DNA of 64,000 nt from positions 88,170,482-88,234,481 of the forward strand of contig CP154956.1 of assembly GCA_039621445.1 (NCBI GenBank), given 5' to 3'. This DNA comes from Euglena gracilis (Eukaryota; Euglenida; Euglenophyceae; Euglenales). The position numbers and the translations under genes are program-made. Every line of letters starts with the position of its first letter. Position 1 is the first letter of the stretch. The notes under the pieces were generated by a model. That model searched no databases, was not told the DNA's origin, and was given only the letters and a program-made list of their open reading frames with translations. Below, piece after piece: positions 47,871-60,767 of this stretch.

Positions 47871-48713
47871 CTGGGAAATGGCTGCGGTGGAGGGAGGGCG
47901 GCGCATGGCCTCAGCGCGGGGGGGGGGGGAGGAGGGTGGGGCAGGCTTCCAGGTGGCGCATCGCGGGGCCATGGGCTTGGGGTGGACCATTGATGGCCAG
48001 GCCGACAACCAACAACGAACCCCCTGTTGAACAAGGGCACGGGCACAGGGGAGGGAAGAACACGGGGCTGACAACGCCCCACCCTGGAGGGAGGTTGGCC
48101 AGCCAGGTAGGTTTCTAGCTGGCTCAAACCTCTAGCCCCAACCCAACACTCCCCTCCTTTGGGCGTCCTTGAAGAAATGTGGAGAGCAGGCACATCAAAA
48201 CAGCTATTCTCCTTGAGCAGATACTGCCCCTTGCTGTGTGCAACCTTCCTGTGCGTGCATTTTTTGCATCGTGAGGTACAACCAGGGATGGATGGGAAGC
48301 CTTGAGGGGGGGGGGTCGGACCCCCCCCTCCCGACACAGAGGGGGGGGGGGGGTGGTCGGACCCCCCCCTCCTACCTCGAAACTGAGGGGGGGGCCGAAA
48401 ATTTTTCGATTTCATGGACTGGCGAAGGGCCGGAAATCGGGTCGGAATCGGTCAAAAAACCCTGATTTTTCTTTGAAAATCGATCCAAAAATGCTCATTT
48501 TTTGAATTTTTTTGAACAAGCTTTTGGGGGAAAACACCAACACATCAAAAAATGGGCAATATGGCCAAAAGTCAGCAAAAGGGGTGTTTTTTGCTCATTT
48601 TCCGGCGCGCAGCGCCGGATGAAAATTTTCTGTTATTTTGGCACCTGTCAAGATGGGGGGGGGTGGGGGGAGTTCCGGACCCCCCCTCCCAAGATCTGGG
48701 GGGGGGGGGGTGG
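47871..48713. other. spacer with G/C-run element
   Basis: 48300-48713 carries GGGGTCGGACCCCCC and GTTCCGGACCCCCC blocks around an AT-rich core with TTTTCCGGCGCGCAGCGCCG GATG (hairpin, 48598-48618), the same plan as 5815-6235. Confidence 0.55.
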
Positions 48714-50846
48714 TCCGGACAAGTTTTTGAATAGTGCTGAGCTCTTTATAAGCGCGCCCCCACCCCTTCATTGACCCCGGCCCGGCGGCCCGACGGCCCG
48801 GCAGCCCGGCCGGCGGCACGGCGGCCCGGCCGGCGGCCCGGCGGCCCGGCTGGCGGCCCGGTGGCCCGGCGGCCCGGCCGGCGGCCCGGCGGCCCGGCGG
48901 CCCGGCAGCCCGGCCGGCAGCCCGGGGCACGGCGGCCCGGCCGGCAGCCCGGCGGCCCGGCGGCCCGGCGGCCCGGCGGTCTGGCCGGCGGCCCGGCGGC
49001 CCGGCGGTCCGGCCGGCGGCCCGGCGGTCTGGCCGGCGGACCGGCCGGCAGCAGGGCGGCGCGGCGGTCCGGCCGGCGGCCCGGCGGCCCGGCGGTCCGG
49101 CCGGCGGCCCGGCGGCCCGGCGGTCCGGCCGGCGGCTGGTTTTCGGCTCAAAGCAGTTTTTCTGGGTCCGGGAGGCCAAAAAACATCGTTTCGGGCAAAA
49201 AAAAATTTTTCGATTTTTTTCGACTTTTTTGACCTGGGTTTGACCCAAAGTCACTGGGTCGGCGGCCCAAAACGGGGCGCTGGCGGGTCGAAAAACGCTC
49301 GTTTTCGGCTCAAAACAGTTTTTCTGGGTCCGGGAGGCCAAAAAACATCATTTTGGGCAAAAAAAATTTCGATTTTTTTTCGACCTTTTTGACCCGGTTT
49401 TGGCCCGAAGTCAATGGGTTGGCGGCCCAAAACGGGGCGCTGGCGGGTCGAAAAACGCTCATTTTCGGCTCAAAACAGTTTTTCTGGGTCCTGGAGGCCA
49501 AAAAACATCGTTTTGGGCAAAAAAAAAATTTCGATTTTTTTCGACTTTTTTGACCCGGTTTTGGCCCGAAGTCAATGGGTTGGCGGCCCAAAACGGGGCG
49601 CTGGCGGGTCGAAATACGCTCGTTTTCGGCTCGAAAACAGTTTTTCCGGGTCCGGGAGGCCCAAAAACATCGTTTCGGGCAAAAAAAATATTTCGATTTT
49701 TTTTCGACTTTTTTTGACCCATGATGCCCATCATTGGTCATGATGGCCATCCTCGGTAATGATGGGCATCATGGGTCATGATGGGCATCATGGGTCATGA
49801 TGGCCATCATGGGTCATGATGGCCATCATGACCCATGATTGGCATCATGGGTCATGATGGCCATCATGGGTGGTGATGGCCATCATGACCCATGATTGGC
49901 ATCATGGGTCATGATGGCCATCATGGGTCATGATGGCCATCTTGGGTCATGGGCATCATGGGTCATGATGGGCATCACGGGTCATGATGGGCATCATGAC
50001 CCATGATTGGCATCATGGGTCATGATGGCCATCATGGGTCATGATGCGCATCATGGCCATCACGGGTCATGATGGCCATGATGGTCGAAAAACGCCCATT
50101 TTCGGCTCGAAAACCCTTTTTCCGGGTCCGGGTGGCCAAGAAGCATGGTTTTGGGTAAAAAAAATTTTTTGATATTTTTCGCCTTTTTTGGCCGAAAACG
50201 GCTAAGTCCACCAGTGGAAAAAGTGTACAAAATGGCCAGAATCGGCTGAAAAAAAACAGCCGTATCTCGGGCTACGCGAACAGTTGTGGGGAAATCAAAA
50301 TACCGGTAGGTGGAGTGTTCCAAGGGCTTCAAATTAGGTCTCTGGACATTTCCTTTGATTTTCCTTCATTTTGGAAAAATTTTGAAACTATTGATTTTTG
50401 GCCGAATTTTGGCTGAAAACGGCTAAGTCGGACAGTGGAAAAAGTGTACAAAACGGCCATCCGGGCCGAAAACGGCCGTATCTCGGGCCAGGCGGGGAGT
50501 TGTGGGGAAATCAAAATACCCGTGGATGGGGCGTTCCAAGGGCTTCAATTTAGGTCTCCGGACATTTCCTTTGATTTGGCTTCATTTTGGAGATATTTTG
50601 AAAATTGACATTTTTTGGCCGAAATGGCAGAGTCCAAAGGGGGGGGGGCTTATCCAGGGGGGACGGGCCGATCCTACCCAGTTTGGAACCCCTTTGTGCG
50701 TGAATAACTCGGGCCTGGCGAGGAGTTGGGGATCAAACCCAGGTGATTCGAAAACTAGGAATCCAGTCGCTCGCGACTGAAAAAAAAAATTCCGGGAACG
50801 GGGCCGGGATCATGGTGATAATCCGTCGGTTGCCGTGGTGGCACGG

Positions 50847-50886
<40 letters not shown>

Positions 50887-50920
50887 CGCTCTTACCCATA
50901 AAGGGATAAGAGCTCAGCGC
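48714..50920 (-). mobile_element. hairpin-ended repeat element, copy R1 (2.2 kb)
   Basis: Plus-strand order: left end TTGAATAGTGCTGAGCTCTTT; a CCCGGCGG-rich block (48776-49140); four copies of a roughly 164-base unit (49141-49715) with GTTTTTCTGGGTCCGGGAGG and GGGGCGCTGGCGGGTCG; a GGTCATGATGGCCATCAT satellite (49720-50085); a block with GTATCTCGGGC; a G run of about 36; and a terminal hairpin GCTCTTACCC-ATAAA-GGGATAAGAGC followed by TCAGCG. No coding capacity; the long Gly-Pro-Arg frames over the GC block are artefacts. Orientation is arbitrary; '-' marks the group R1-R3. Confidence 0.75.
49720..50085. repeat. GGGTCATGATGGCCATCAT satellite within R1
   Basis: About 19-base units, each containing the self-complementary ATGATGGCCATCAT; some units are inverted (CATGACCCATGATT). 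A shorter block of the same is at 51583-51780 in R2. Confidence 0.9.
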
Positions 50921-50957
50921 CCCCCCCCCCTGCCACCTTACCCCCCCAGGGGGGGGG

Positions 50958-52627
50958 TGGTCGGGACCAGGTTTTGAATAGTGCTGAGCTCTTTATAAGC
51001 GCGCCCCCACCCCTTCATTGACCCCGGCCCGGCGGCCCGACGGCCCGGCAGCCCGGCCGGCTGCACGGCGGCCCGGCCGGCGGCCCGGCGGCCCGCTGGC
51101 CCGCGGCCCGGCCGGCAGCCCCGGCAGCCCGGCGGCCCGGCAGCCCGGCCGGCGGCCCGGCGGCCCGGCGGCCCGGCCGGCAGCCCGGCGGCCCGGCGGC
51201 CCGGCGGCCCGGTCTGGCCGGCGGCCGGGCGGCCCTGCCCCGGCGTCCGGCCGGCGGCCCGTCGGTCCGGCGGCCCGGCGGTCCGGCCGGCGGCCCGGCC
51301 GGCGGCCCGGCGGCCCGGCCGTCCGGCCGGCGGCTCGTTTTCGGCTCAAAGCAGTTTTTCTGGGTCCGGGAGGCCAAAAAACATCGTTTCGGGCAAAAAA
51401 ATTTTTTTCGATTTTTTCTGACTTTTTTGACCTGGGTTTGACCCAAAGTCACTGGGTCGGCGGCCCAAAACGGGGCGCTGGCGGGTCGAAATACGCTCGT
51501 TTTCGGCTCAAAACAGTTTTTCCGGGTCCGGGAGGCCCAAAAACATCGTTTCAGGCAAATAAAATTTTCGATTTTTGACCCATGATGCCCATCATTGGTC
51601 ATGATGGCCATCCTCGGTCATGATGGGCATCATGGGTCATGATGGGCATCATGGGTCATGATGGGCATCACGGGTCATGATGGGCATCATGACCCATGAT
51701 TGGCATCACGGGTCATGATGGCCATCATGGGTCATGATGCGCATCATGGCCATCACGGGTCATGATGGCCATGATGGTCGAAAAACGCCCATTTTCGGCT
51801 CGAAAACCCTTTTTCCGGGTCCGGGTGGCGAAGAAGCGTGGTTTTGGGTAAAAAAAATTTTTTTGATATTTTTCGCCTTTTTTGGCCGAAAACAGCTAAG
51901 TCCACCAGTGGAAAAAGTGTACAAAATGGCCAGAATTGGCTGAAAAAAAACAGCCGTATCTCGGGCTACGCGAACAGTTGTGGGGAAATCAAAATACCGG
52001 TAGATGGAGTGTTCCAAGGGCTTCAAATTAGGTCTCCGGACATTTCCTTTGATTTTCCTTCATTTTGGAAAAATTTTGAAACTATTGATTTTTGGCCGAA
52101 TTTTGGCTGAAAACGGACAGTGGAAAAAGTGTACAAAACGGCCATCCGGGCTGAAAACGGCCGTATCTCGGGCCAGGCGGGGAGTTGTGGGGAAATCAAA
52201 ATACCCGTGGATGGGGCGTTCCAAGGGCTTCAATTTAGGTCTCCGGACATTTCCTTTGATTTGGCTTCATTTTGGAGATATTTTGAAAATTGACATTTTT
52301 TGGCCGAAATGGCAGAGTCCAAAGGGGCGGGGGGCTTATCCAGGGGGGGCGGGCCGATCCTACCCAGTTTGGAACCCCTTCGTGCGTGAATAACTCGGGC
52401 CTGGCGGGGAGTTGGGGATCAAACCCAGGTGATTCGAAAACTAGGAATCCAGTCGCTCGCGACTGAAAAAAAAAATTCCGGGAACGGGGCCGGGATCATG
52501 GTGATAATCCGTCGGTTCCCGAGGTGGCCCCGACCCGGGGGGGCGGGGGGGGGGGGGTCGAGGGGGGGGTTTCGCCGGTGGTAAGCTTCGCTCTTACCCA
52601 TAAAGGGATAAGAGCTCAGCGACCCCC
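50958..52627 (-). mobile_element. hairpin-ended repeat element, copy R2 (1.7 kb)
   Basis: Same order of blocks as R1: ACCAGGTTTTGAATAGTGCT, the CCCGGCGG block (51021-51340), about one and a half of the 164-base units, a shorter ATGATGG satellite, two GTATCTCGGGC blocks, a G run and the terminal hairpin ending AGCTCAGCGACC. It follows R1 directly in the same orientation. It differs from R1 mainly by the number of internal units. Confidence 0.75.
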
Positions 52628-53625
52628 CCCTACCACCTAACTCAATACCGAAGGGCTTCCCATCCATCCCTGGGTACAACCTTTCAAAATTTCCCGCAAA
52701 ATAAAGACATCTTGTGGTTCAAAATTGGAGAGAGGGTGGGTGGGATATTTCAATAAATTTGCAGAAAATGCATTTCTGAGCGATAAAAATGCTGACTTTT
52801 TGATAGCGGGAAACAAGAAACATCTGCAATCTGATCATAAAAACAATCTGATCACGAATGGCCAAAGGGAGATTTTGCAACTGCGCCATCTACGCCATGT
52901 GTCTGGAGAATAATGATTCTTTTGGTGCGGGATTGAGGACGTATATGATGGACGAGGAAAATCAGCAAAAAAAAGTGATAATGTGATGGGAGGCAATAAA
53001 CCCCCCCATTTACACCCCCCCGGCGGCTGTAGCTCCAGTTTGGTTGTTGGCCCAAAAGGGGGCTATAAGTTGAAGGGGGGGCTGGTGCCCAAAACTTGCA
53101 GGAGGCATTCAATAAGGGTAGTTCAAAAAAATAAATAAATAAATCACAAAATGGTCACGGAAGAGTGGTCGGCGTCCATTTCCACAATTTCAGCAGAACT
53201 GTTGCCAAATATGTGGCACAAAGAGGGCTAAACTGGGCGAGCAGCTCTCCTCTGGCGGGGGGGGGGGGGTGCTGCTGGGCCGAAATTGAGGAGCAACCCC
53301 CCCCCCCCCCACCTAAAAAGATGAATGGTCAACTTTTGCCGATGACTGACTATTTTTGTCTACCTGAATGCCCCTCATGGTGCTGCAAAATGATCCTTGA
53401 TATGCATATGTATGTATGTGTGCATATACACACTTGTACATATACACATATACACAGACAAAAGCACATACATATATACACACCCATGTTTTTGCATATT
53501 TGTGGAGAACCCCCCAACTGAATTTTGGAATGGGGGACATCCAATGAATGTTATAATTGAAGCTATGACTGACTCTCGTGTGCACACTGCACTGCACTGG
53601 CAGGTAAAACCAATGAGCATGGGGG
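52628..53625. other. spacer between element groups
   Basis: Unique-looking AT-richer sequence, a C run at 53297-53309 and (ATAC)-type microsatellite at 53400-53480. No gene. Confidence 0.5.
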
Positions 53626-53691
53626 GGTCGCTGAGCTCTTATCTCTTTAGAGTAAGAGCGAAGCTTACCACCCCGGCGACGGGGGGGTCCG

Positions 53692-53732
<41 letters not shown>

Positions 53733-55267
53733 TGACCCCCCCCCCCCCCCGCCCCCCCCCCCCGCCCCCCCCGCCCCCCCCCCTAGGTAGGCAATGGCCC
53801 CCGAGGATTATCGATGTGATTGGATTTCCGAGCCCCCAAAGTGAATGGCCTATAGGTTAGGAGAGGGTCCCTAGTTTCTCCAGAGTCCTTCGGTTACCCG
53901 TAACTCCCCGCCGGTCCGGAGATATGGCCCGAGCAAAAAAGTTGTCTACCGTTTTTTTTTTTTCGGGGAAATTGCAGGGTGATTTTGGGGTCAAAAAATC
54001 GAAAAATTCTAAACATCTCGAAAACGCCGTGGAGTTGAGGAAAAGTAATGAGGACGTCCTTCCACAACTTTGGGACGCCCGATCGATCGGTATGCGCGCT
54101 TTGGGCCAACTCCTCGCCTAGCCCGAGATATGGCCGTTTTGGGGTTTTGGGCCAGTTTTGCCAGTTTTGGCCATTTCGGGCCCGTTCGGGGCCCGAAACC
54201 ATAAATTGGCCGTATCTCGGGCTAGACGAGGAGTTGGAGCCCAAACCAGGGGGTCAATCATTAGGTTTAGGGGGGGGGGTTTGACCGTTTTTTGGGGTTC
54301 CCGGGGTCTGGTTGTGCGATTTTGGGCCAGTTTTGGGCATTCGGGGACCTGTGCAGGGGTTTGAGGGGCTGCCGGGCTGGGGTCCAAAAATCGAAAAATT
54401 CAAAATATCTCGAAAACGCTGTGGAGTTGAGGAAAAGTAAAGAGGACGTCATTCCACAACTTTGGGACGCCCTATCGATCGGTATGCGCGGTTTGGGCCA
54501 ACTCCTCGCCTAGCCCGAGATATGGCCGTTTTGGGGTTTTGGGCCAGTTTTGGCCATTTCGGGCCTGTTTGGGCCCGAAACCGTACATTGGCCGTATCTC
54601 GGGCTAGACGAGGAGTTGGAACCCAAACCAGGGGTCAATCATTAGGTTTAGGGGGGGGGGTTGACCGTTTTTTGGGGTTCCCGGGGTCTGGTTGTGCGAA
54701 TTTGGGCCAGTTTTGGGTATTCGGGGACCCCCAAGGCGCCGTTAGGGAGGCTGGGCGAGGGGAGTCGGGTGGCAGGTCGGGACCCAAAATTTTGAAAAAA
54801 ATTTTTTCGCTCAAAAACACTTTTTTTCACTTCAGAACATCAAAAAAAGTGTTTTTGAGCGAAAAAAAATTTTCTGACCCGGACCCCCCCCCCCATGCCC
54901 CTCCTGGCTGGCCCGCCCCCCTGGCCGGTGGACTTAGCCATTTTTGGGTCAAAAAGTCGAAAAAATTCGAAAAAAATTTTTTTGCCCAAAACCATGATTT
55001 TTGACCTCCCGGACCCGAAAAAAGCGCTTTCAAGCCAAAAATGAGCGTTTTTCGACCCGCCAGCGCCCCGTTTTGGGCCGCCGACCCATGACTTTGGGTC
55101 AAAACCGGTCAAAAAAGTCGAAAAAAATCGAAAAAAAAATTTGGCCCCAAAACTGTGTTTTTTGGCCTCCCTGATCCAGAAAAACTGTTTTTGAGCCGAA
55201 AATGAGCGTTTTTCCCGGGCCGGGCCGGGGTGATCTCCCAAAGAGCTCAGCTCTACGTCACACCCTG
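53626..55267 (+). mobile_element. hairpin-ended repeat element, copy F1
   Basis: Inverted relative to R1-R3. Begins GGTCGCTGAGCTCTTATCTC with the hairpin at the left, then a C run of over 90 bases, several GAGATATGGCC / GTATCTCGGGC blocks, 164-base-type units near the right, and the end CAGCTCTACGTCACACCCTG GT. Runs straight into F2. Confidence 0.75.
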
Positions 55268-56319
55268 GTCGCTGAGCTCTTATCTCTTTAGAGTAAGAGC
55301 GAAGCTTACCACCCCGGCGACGGGGGGGTCCGACCCCCCCCCCCCCCCCCCCCCGCCCCCCCCCCCCCCGCCCCCCCGCCCCCCCCCCTGGGTAGGCAAT
55401 GGCCCCCGAGGATTATCGATGTGATTGGATTTCCGGGCCCCGAAAGTTAACAGCCTATAGGTTAGGAGAGGGTCCCTAGTTTCTCCAGAGCCCTCACTTT
55501 GCCCGCAACTCCCCGCCAGTCCGGAGATATGGCCCGAGCAAAAAAGTTGTCTACCGTTTTTTTTCAAAAGAAATTTTGTTGGACCGGCAAAAGGGGTCAT
55601 TTTTGGGGTCAAAAAATCGAAAAATTCAAATTATCTCGAAAACGCCGGGGAGTTGAGAAAAAGTAAAGAGTACCTCATTTCACAACTTTGGGACGCCCTA
55701 TCCACCGGTATTCGCAGTTTGGGCCAACTCCCCGCCTGGCCCGAGATATGGCCGTTTTTCGGTCCGAATGGCCGTTTTGTACACTTTTCCCACTGTCTGA
55801 CTTAGCCGTTTTCGGGCCAAAAAGTCGAAAAAATTGAAAAAAAATTTTTCGCCCAAAAACATGTTTTTTGGCCTCCCGACCCGGAAAAAGTGTTTTTGAG
55901 CTGAAAATGAGTGTTTTTCGACCCGCCAGCGCCCCGTTTTGGTTCGCCAACCCATTGACTTTGAGTCAAAACCAGGTCAAAAAAGTCGAAAAAAATAGAA
56001 AAAATATTTTTCCCCCAAAAATATGTTTTTTGGCCTCCCGGACCCGGAAAAAGTGTTTTTGAGCTGAAAATGAGAGTTTTTCGACCCGCCAGGGCCCCTT
56101 TTTGGTTGGACAACCCATTGACTTTGGGTCAAAATCGGGTCAAAAAAATCCAAAAAAATCGAAAAAATTTTTGGCCCCAAAACGATGTTTTATGGTCTCC
56201 CGGACCCAGAAAAACTGTTTTTGAGCCGAAAATGAGCGTTTTTTTTTTCTTTCTTCCTTTTTTCCCGTCCGGGCCGGAGAGTGTTCCCCCAAAGAGCTCC
56301 GCTCTACGTCACACCCTGG
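55268..56319 (+). mobile_element. hairpin-ended repeat element, copy F2
   Basis: Head-to-tail with F1 and F3: the CACCCTGGT end of F1 joins CGCTGAGCTCTTATCTCTTT. Shorter than F1 (1.05 kb), with one GTATCTCGGGC-type block and three 164-base-type units. Confidence 0.75.
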
Positions 56320-58082
56320 TCGCTGAGCTCTTATCTCTTTAGAGTAAGCGCGAAGCTTACCACCCCCCCCCCCAAACCCCCCCTGACCCCCCCTGACCCC
56401 CCCCCGCCCCCCCGCCCCCTTGCCCCCCCCCCCTGGGTAGGCAATGGCCCCCGAGGATTATCGATGTGATTGGATTTCCGGGCCCCCAAAGTGAATAGCC
56501 TATAGGTTAGGAGAGGGTCCCTAGTTTCTCCAGAACCCTTCGGTTACCCGTAACTCCCCGCCAGTCCGGAGATATGGCCCGAGCAAAAAAGTTGTCTACC
56601 GTTTTTTTTTTCGGGGAAATTGCAGGGTGATTTTGGGGTCAAAAAATCGAAAATTTCAAAATATCTCGAAAACGCCGCGGAGTTGCAAAAAAGTAAAGAG
56701 GATGTCCTTCCACAACTTTGGGACGCCCGATCGATCGGTATGCGCGGTTTGGGCCAACTCCCCGCCTAGCCCGATACAGCCGTTTTGTATTTTTGGGCCA
56801 GTTTGGCCAGTTTTGGCCGTTTCGGGCCCGTTCGGGGCCCGAAACCGTAAATTGGTCGTATCTCGGGCTAGACGGCGAGTTGGAACCCAAACCAGGGGGT
56901 CAATCATTAGGTTTAGGGGGGGATTTGACCGTTTTTTGGGGTTCCCGGGGCCTGGTTTTGCGATTTTGGGCCAGTTTTGGGTATTCGGGGACCCCTGCAG
57001 GGGTTCGAGGGCTGCCGGGCTGGGGTCAAAAAATCGAAAAATTCAAAATATCTCGAAAACGCTGCGGAGTTGAGGAAAAGCAAAGCGGATGTCCACAACT
57101 TTTGGACGCCCTATCGATCGGTATGCGCGGTTTGGGCCAACTCCTCGCCTGGCCCGAGATACGGCCGTTTTGGGGTTTTGGGCCAGTTTTGGCCATTTCG
57201 GGCCTGTTTGGGCCCGAAACCGTACATTGGCCGTATCTCGGGCTAGACGAGGAGTTGGGACCCAAACCAGGGGCCAATCATTAGGTTTAGGGGGGGGGGG
57301 GTTCGACCGTTTTTTCCCGGGGTCTGGTTGTGCGATTTTGGGCCATTTTTGGGTATTCGAGGACCCCAGCGGGCGGCGTGAGGGCGCCTGGGCGACGGGG
57401 GGTCGGGTGGCAGGTCGGGACCCAAAATTTTGAAAAAAATTTTTTCGCTCAAAAACACTTTTTTTCACTTCAGAACATCAAAAAAAGTGTTTTTGGGCGA
57501 AAAAAAATTTTCCGACCCGGCCCCCCCCCATGCCCCCCCTGGCTGGGGGCCCGCTGGACTTATATATAAATGGCTGGCCGGTGGACTTCGCCATTTTTGG
57601 GTCAAAAAGTCGAAAAAATTCGAAAAAAAATTTTTGCCCAAAACCATGATTTTTGACCTCCCGGACCCCAAAAAAGTGTTTTCGAGCCAAAAATGAGCTT
57701 TTTTCGACCCGCCAGCGCCCCGTTTTGGGCCGCCGACCCATTGATTTTGGGTCAAAACCGGGTCAAAAAAGTCGAAAAAAATTGAACAATTTTTTTTTGC
57801 CCGAAACGATGTTTTTTGGCCTCCCGGACCCGGAAAAACTGTTTTTGAGCCGAAAATGAGCGTTTTTCGACCCGCCAGCGCCCCGTTTTGGGCCACTAAC
57901 CCATGACTTTGGGTCAAAACTGGTCAAAAAAGTCGAAAAAAATCGAAAATTTTTTGGCCCCAAAACGATGTTTTTTGGCCTCCCTGACCCAGAAAAACTG
58001 TTTTTGAGCCGAAAATGAGCGTTTTTCCCGGGCCGGGCCGGGGTGGTCTCCCAAAGAGCTCAGCTCTACGTCACACCCTGGT
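56320..58082 (+). mobile_element. hairpin-ended repeat element, copy F3
   Basis: Same plan as F1. The left hairpin has one change (TAAGCGCGAAGC). The right end, CTCAGCTCTACGTCACACCC TGGTTGCC, leaves the array into unique sequence. Confidence 0.75.
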
Positions 58083-58599
<517 letters not shown>

Positions 58600-59048
58600 C
58601 AGGCTTCTTTTTACCAACCCCGGGGGAGGGGGGTGCCTTGTGCTATAGGGTGCCTGCCCATAGCAGGCACACCCCCCCCCCAGGGGGTCAGATCCAAGGT
58701 GGGTGCCCAACCCGAAATGCATACCCAGCCAATCATGGCATGCAACAGCAAAACGCAATGATGAATCGACACAGTGTGCTTTAGTTCCTCCCTTGGGGAC
58801 AAGGGAGGTACAGCAATCAATCCGAAGACGACGCATGGTATGGTGCCTTGTACACCCTACCACACTGACATTTTGTGGTGGACATTTTCTGAAGAGAGGA
58901 ATTCGAACGGGCCGTGCGTGCAGGGGGGTGCTCTAGCACTACCCACCCCAAAACCCAACCCCCCCGGGGGGTCGAAGTGCCCTACCCCCCTGCCTGCCCA
59001 TAGCACCCACCCCCCCCGGGGGTGCGACCTTCCTTAAAAAGAAGCCTG
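58600..59048. mobile_element. family 1 MITE, intact copy
   Basis: CAGGCTTCTTTTTACCAACC at one end and CCTTAAAAAGAAGCCTG at the other, with GGGGTGCCTTGTGCTATAGG in the left and CTAGCACTACCCACCCCAAA in the right arm. The middle (58690-58900) is not shared with the other copies. Best reference copy of the family in this window. Confidence 0.75.
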
Positions 59049-60767
59049 TACCAGAACCCCCCAATTGAAATCCTCTCTTGGGGTTTCAAACAAAGTGCCA
59101 AATTGAAGTCCCAGACCTTCACTACTTCATTAAAGCTCAACTCCTTATCAAAACCCCCTGGAAAATAATTTTTGGTTAACAAGTGAAACACCTTAGGCAT
59201 TCGAAATTGCGCTTGACACAAAGTTGATTTGGGGATTTGCATAATCGCACAAAATGGACATCTTTTGAAATGGTGGGCACCCAGAACCTGTATAATTACA
59301 ACGAAAATAGGTCTTTTAAATCAAATATACACCCCAACTTTGGACACAAAAATGGAAATTTCAAAAAAGCAAAATGTGAAAAATATAGCACAACTCCACA
59401 AATATACCGCAACACGAAAAAAAATATGCAAGATGATGCAGTGTAAATGGACCAGAATCATATGTATTTGTTTTTCGAAGCCTTAAGGCAGTTACTTCTG
59501 AGGTAAAGATGGAGTGGATACATAGCGTCCATGACAGGGTTTCTTATATTTGGGGGTATCTGAAAGCGAGGGGTTTCTTATATTTGGGGGGGGGGGTTAC
59601 ACCTATGTTGCAAAATGACCAAATTTGGAAACTTTTCCAAGTCTCCTCCAGCAGAAGTATACTAAATCCCAAAACCTCAATTTCCGCAATTTTCCCCGCA
59701 ATTTTTGCGCTTCAAGGAGGGTGAGGGGTAGAGGAGGGTCCACCCCAGAGTCAAGGGGTGGAGTGGGGGGCACAACTACCCCGATACAGTAGCGTACCCC
59801 AAATATGTATCAAATGTTGTGCCAGCAAGGAAATGAGAATCATTGGAAACCCTGTTAAAAGTTCGGACTCTTTATCCGCTGGCCTTATCCGCAGACCTTG
59901 CTGCTCCCAAAACAAACCGACGGAAGCCTAACCTGAGACTTGCACAGTGGGTCAGACTCGCATTTATGGGGTCGAGAGGGTTTGGCCCCCATCCAACCGC
60001 TGCGGCAACTCCCAAAGCGGTTTGACTCCAACAACGTCCATCGTAAAACTGGGGGAGGCCGGAGCTGGCTGAAATTGACCAACTTCGGGGCAGGGCGGGG
60101 GGCTCTCGGAGTGCCCTGGAGTGCCTGAGCAGAAGTACCTGAAAGTGGTTCAGTACAAAATGGTTTTTTAAGGGGCGCGAACTTTTTGGGACTTAACTCT
60201 CACACCCTCAGAGGTATGACACTAATCTGGACAATGTGCACCCTTTGGCAGGGGAGGGGGAATTGATATTGGAGGCCTTCGGAAAAATTCGCAGCACATT
60301 GGCTGCAAATGGAAGGATTTATCGACTTAAAAAAATACGGCATTCAGAGGAATTCCTGCCACGCTTACTTTGACCCCCTTTAATTTCTTTTCAGAAAACC
60401 CAGACTTGGCCGAAAACCCAAAAACGGAAAAAATTGCCAAAATTTTTGGTCTCAGGTGAAATCTGGTGCAAGATGCAAATTTTTTCAAGTGGGAATAATT
60501 ACCCAGCAGAAATTGGGGAAAACCCTAAAAAAGGGCTCAGAGATTTACAAGGTTTGCTTTGCGTTTGGTTTCTTTGTACAAACCTTGCAATTTTTGACCT
60601 ACGTTTTTTTGGACTCCAAAAATGACACCTCGGAAGTAGATCCCCAATCCCTCCCCCCCCCCCCCCCCATATAGACCCAAAAAGTCTCATTTGACCAACC
60701 AAGGGGTTTTCTGCTGTGGAGTTTCAGCTGCGGAGTGGAGTAGGTTGGGAGGGAGGGGTGCAGGGTA
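59049..60767. other. no gene recognised
   Basis: AT-rich to 59500. 59540-59605 has two TTTCTTATATTTGGGGG words, the second followed by a G run and GTTACACCTATG, matching 926-950 and the end of 11560-11815. No exon. Confidence 0.5.

Noticed and set aside
48595-49341. Long Pro/Gly/Arg-rich ORFs on both strands over the CCCGGCGG blocks (also 50993-51611).
   Set aside because: Repeat translation of GC-only DNA; both strands open, no start context or splice borders.
49141-49715. CRISPR-like array of 164-base units in R1.
   Set aside because: Units are repeats without unique spacers, far too long, and in a eukaryotic element.
50700-50790. tRNA-like stretch (minus-strand GGGTTTGATCCCC with GATTC/GAATC arms), repeated at 52385-52475.
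   Set aside because: Loop sizes do not fit a tRNA and there is no acceptor stem; it is part of the R1/R2 elements.
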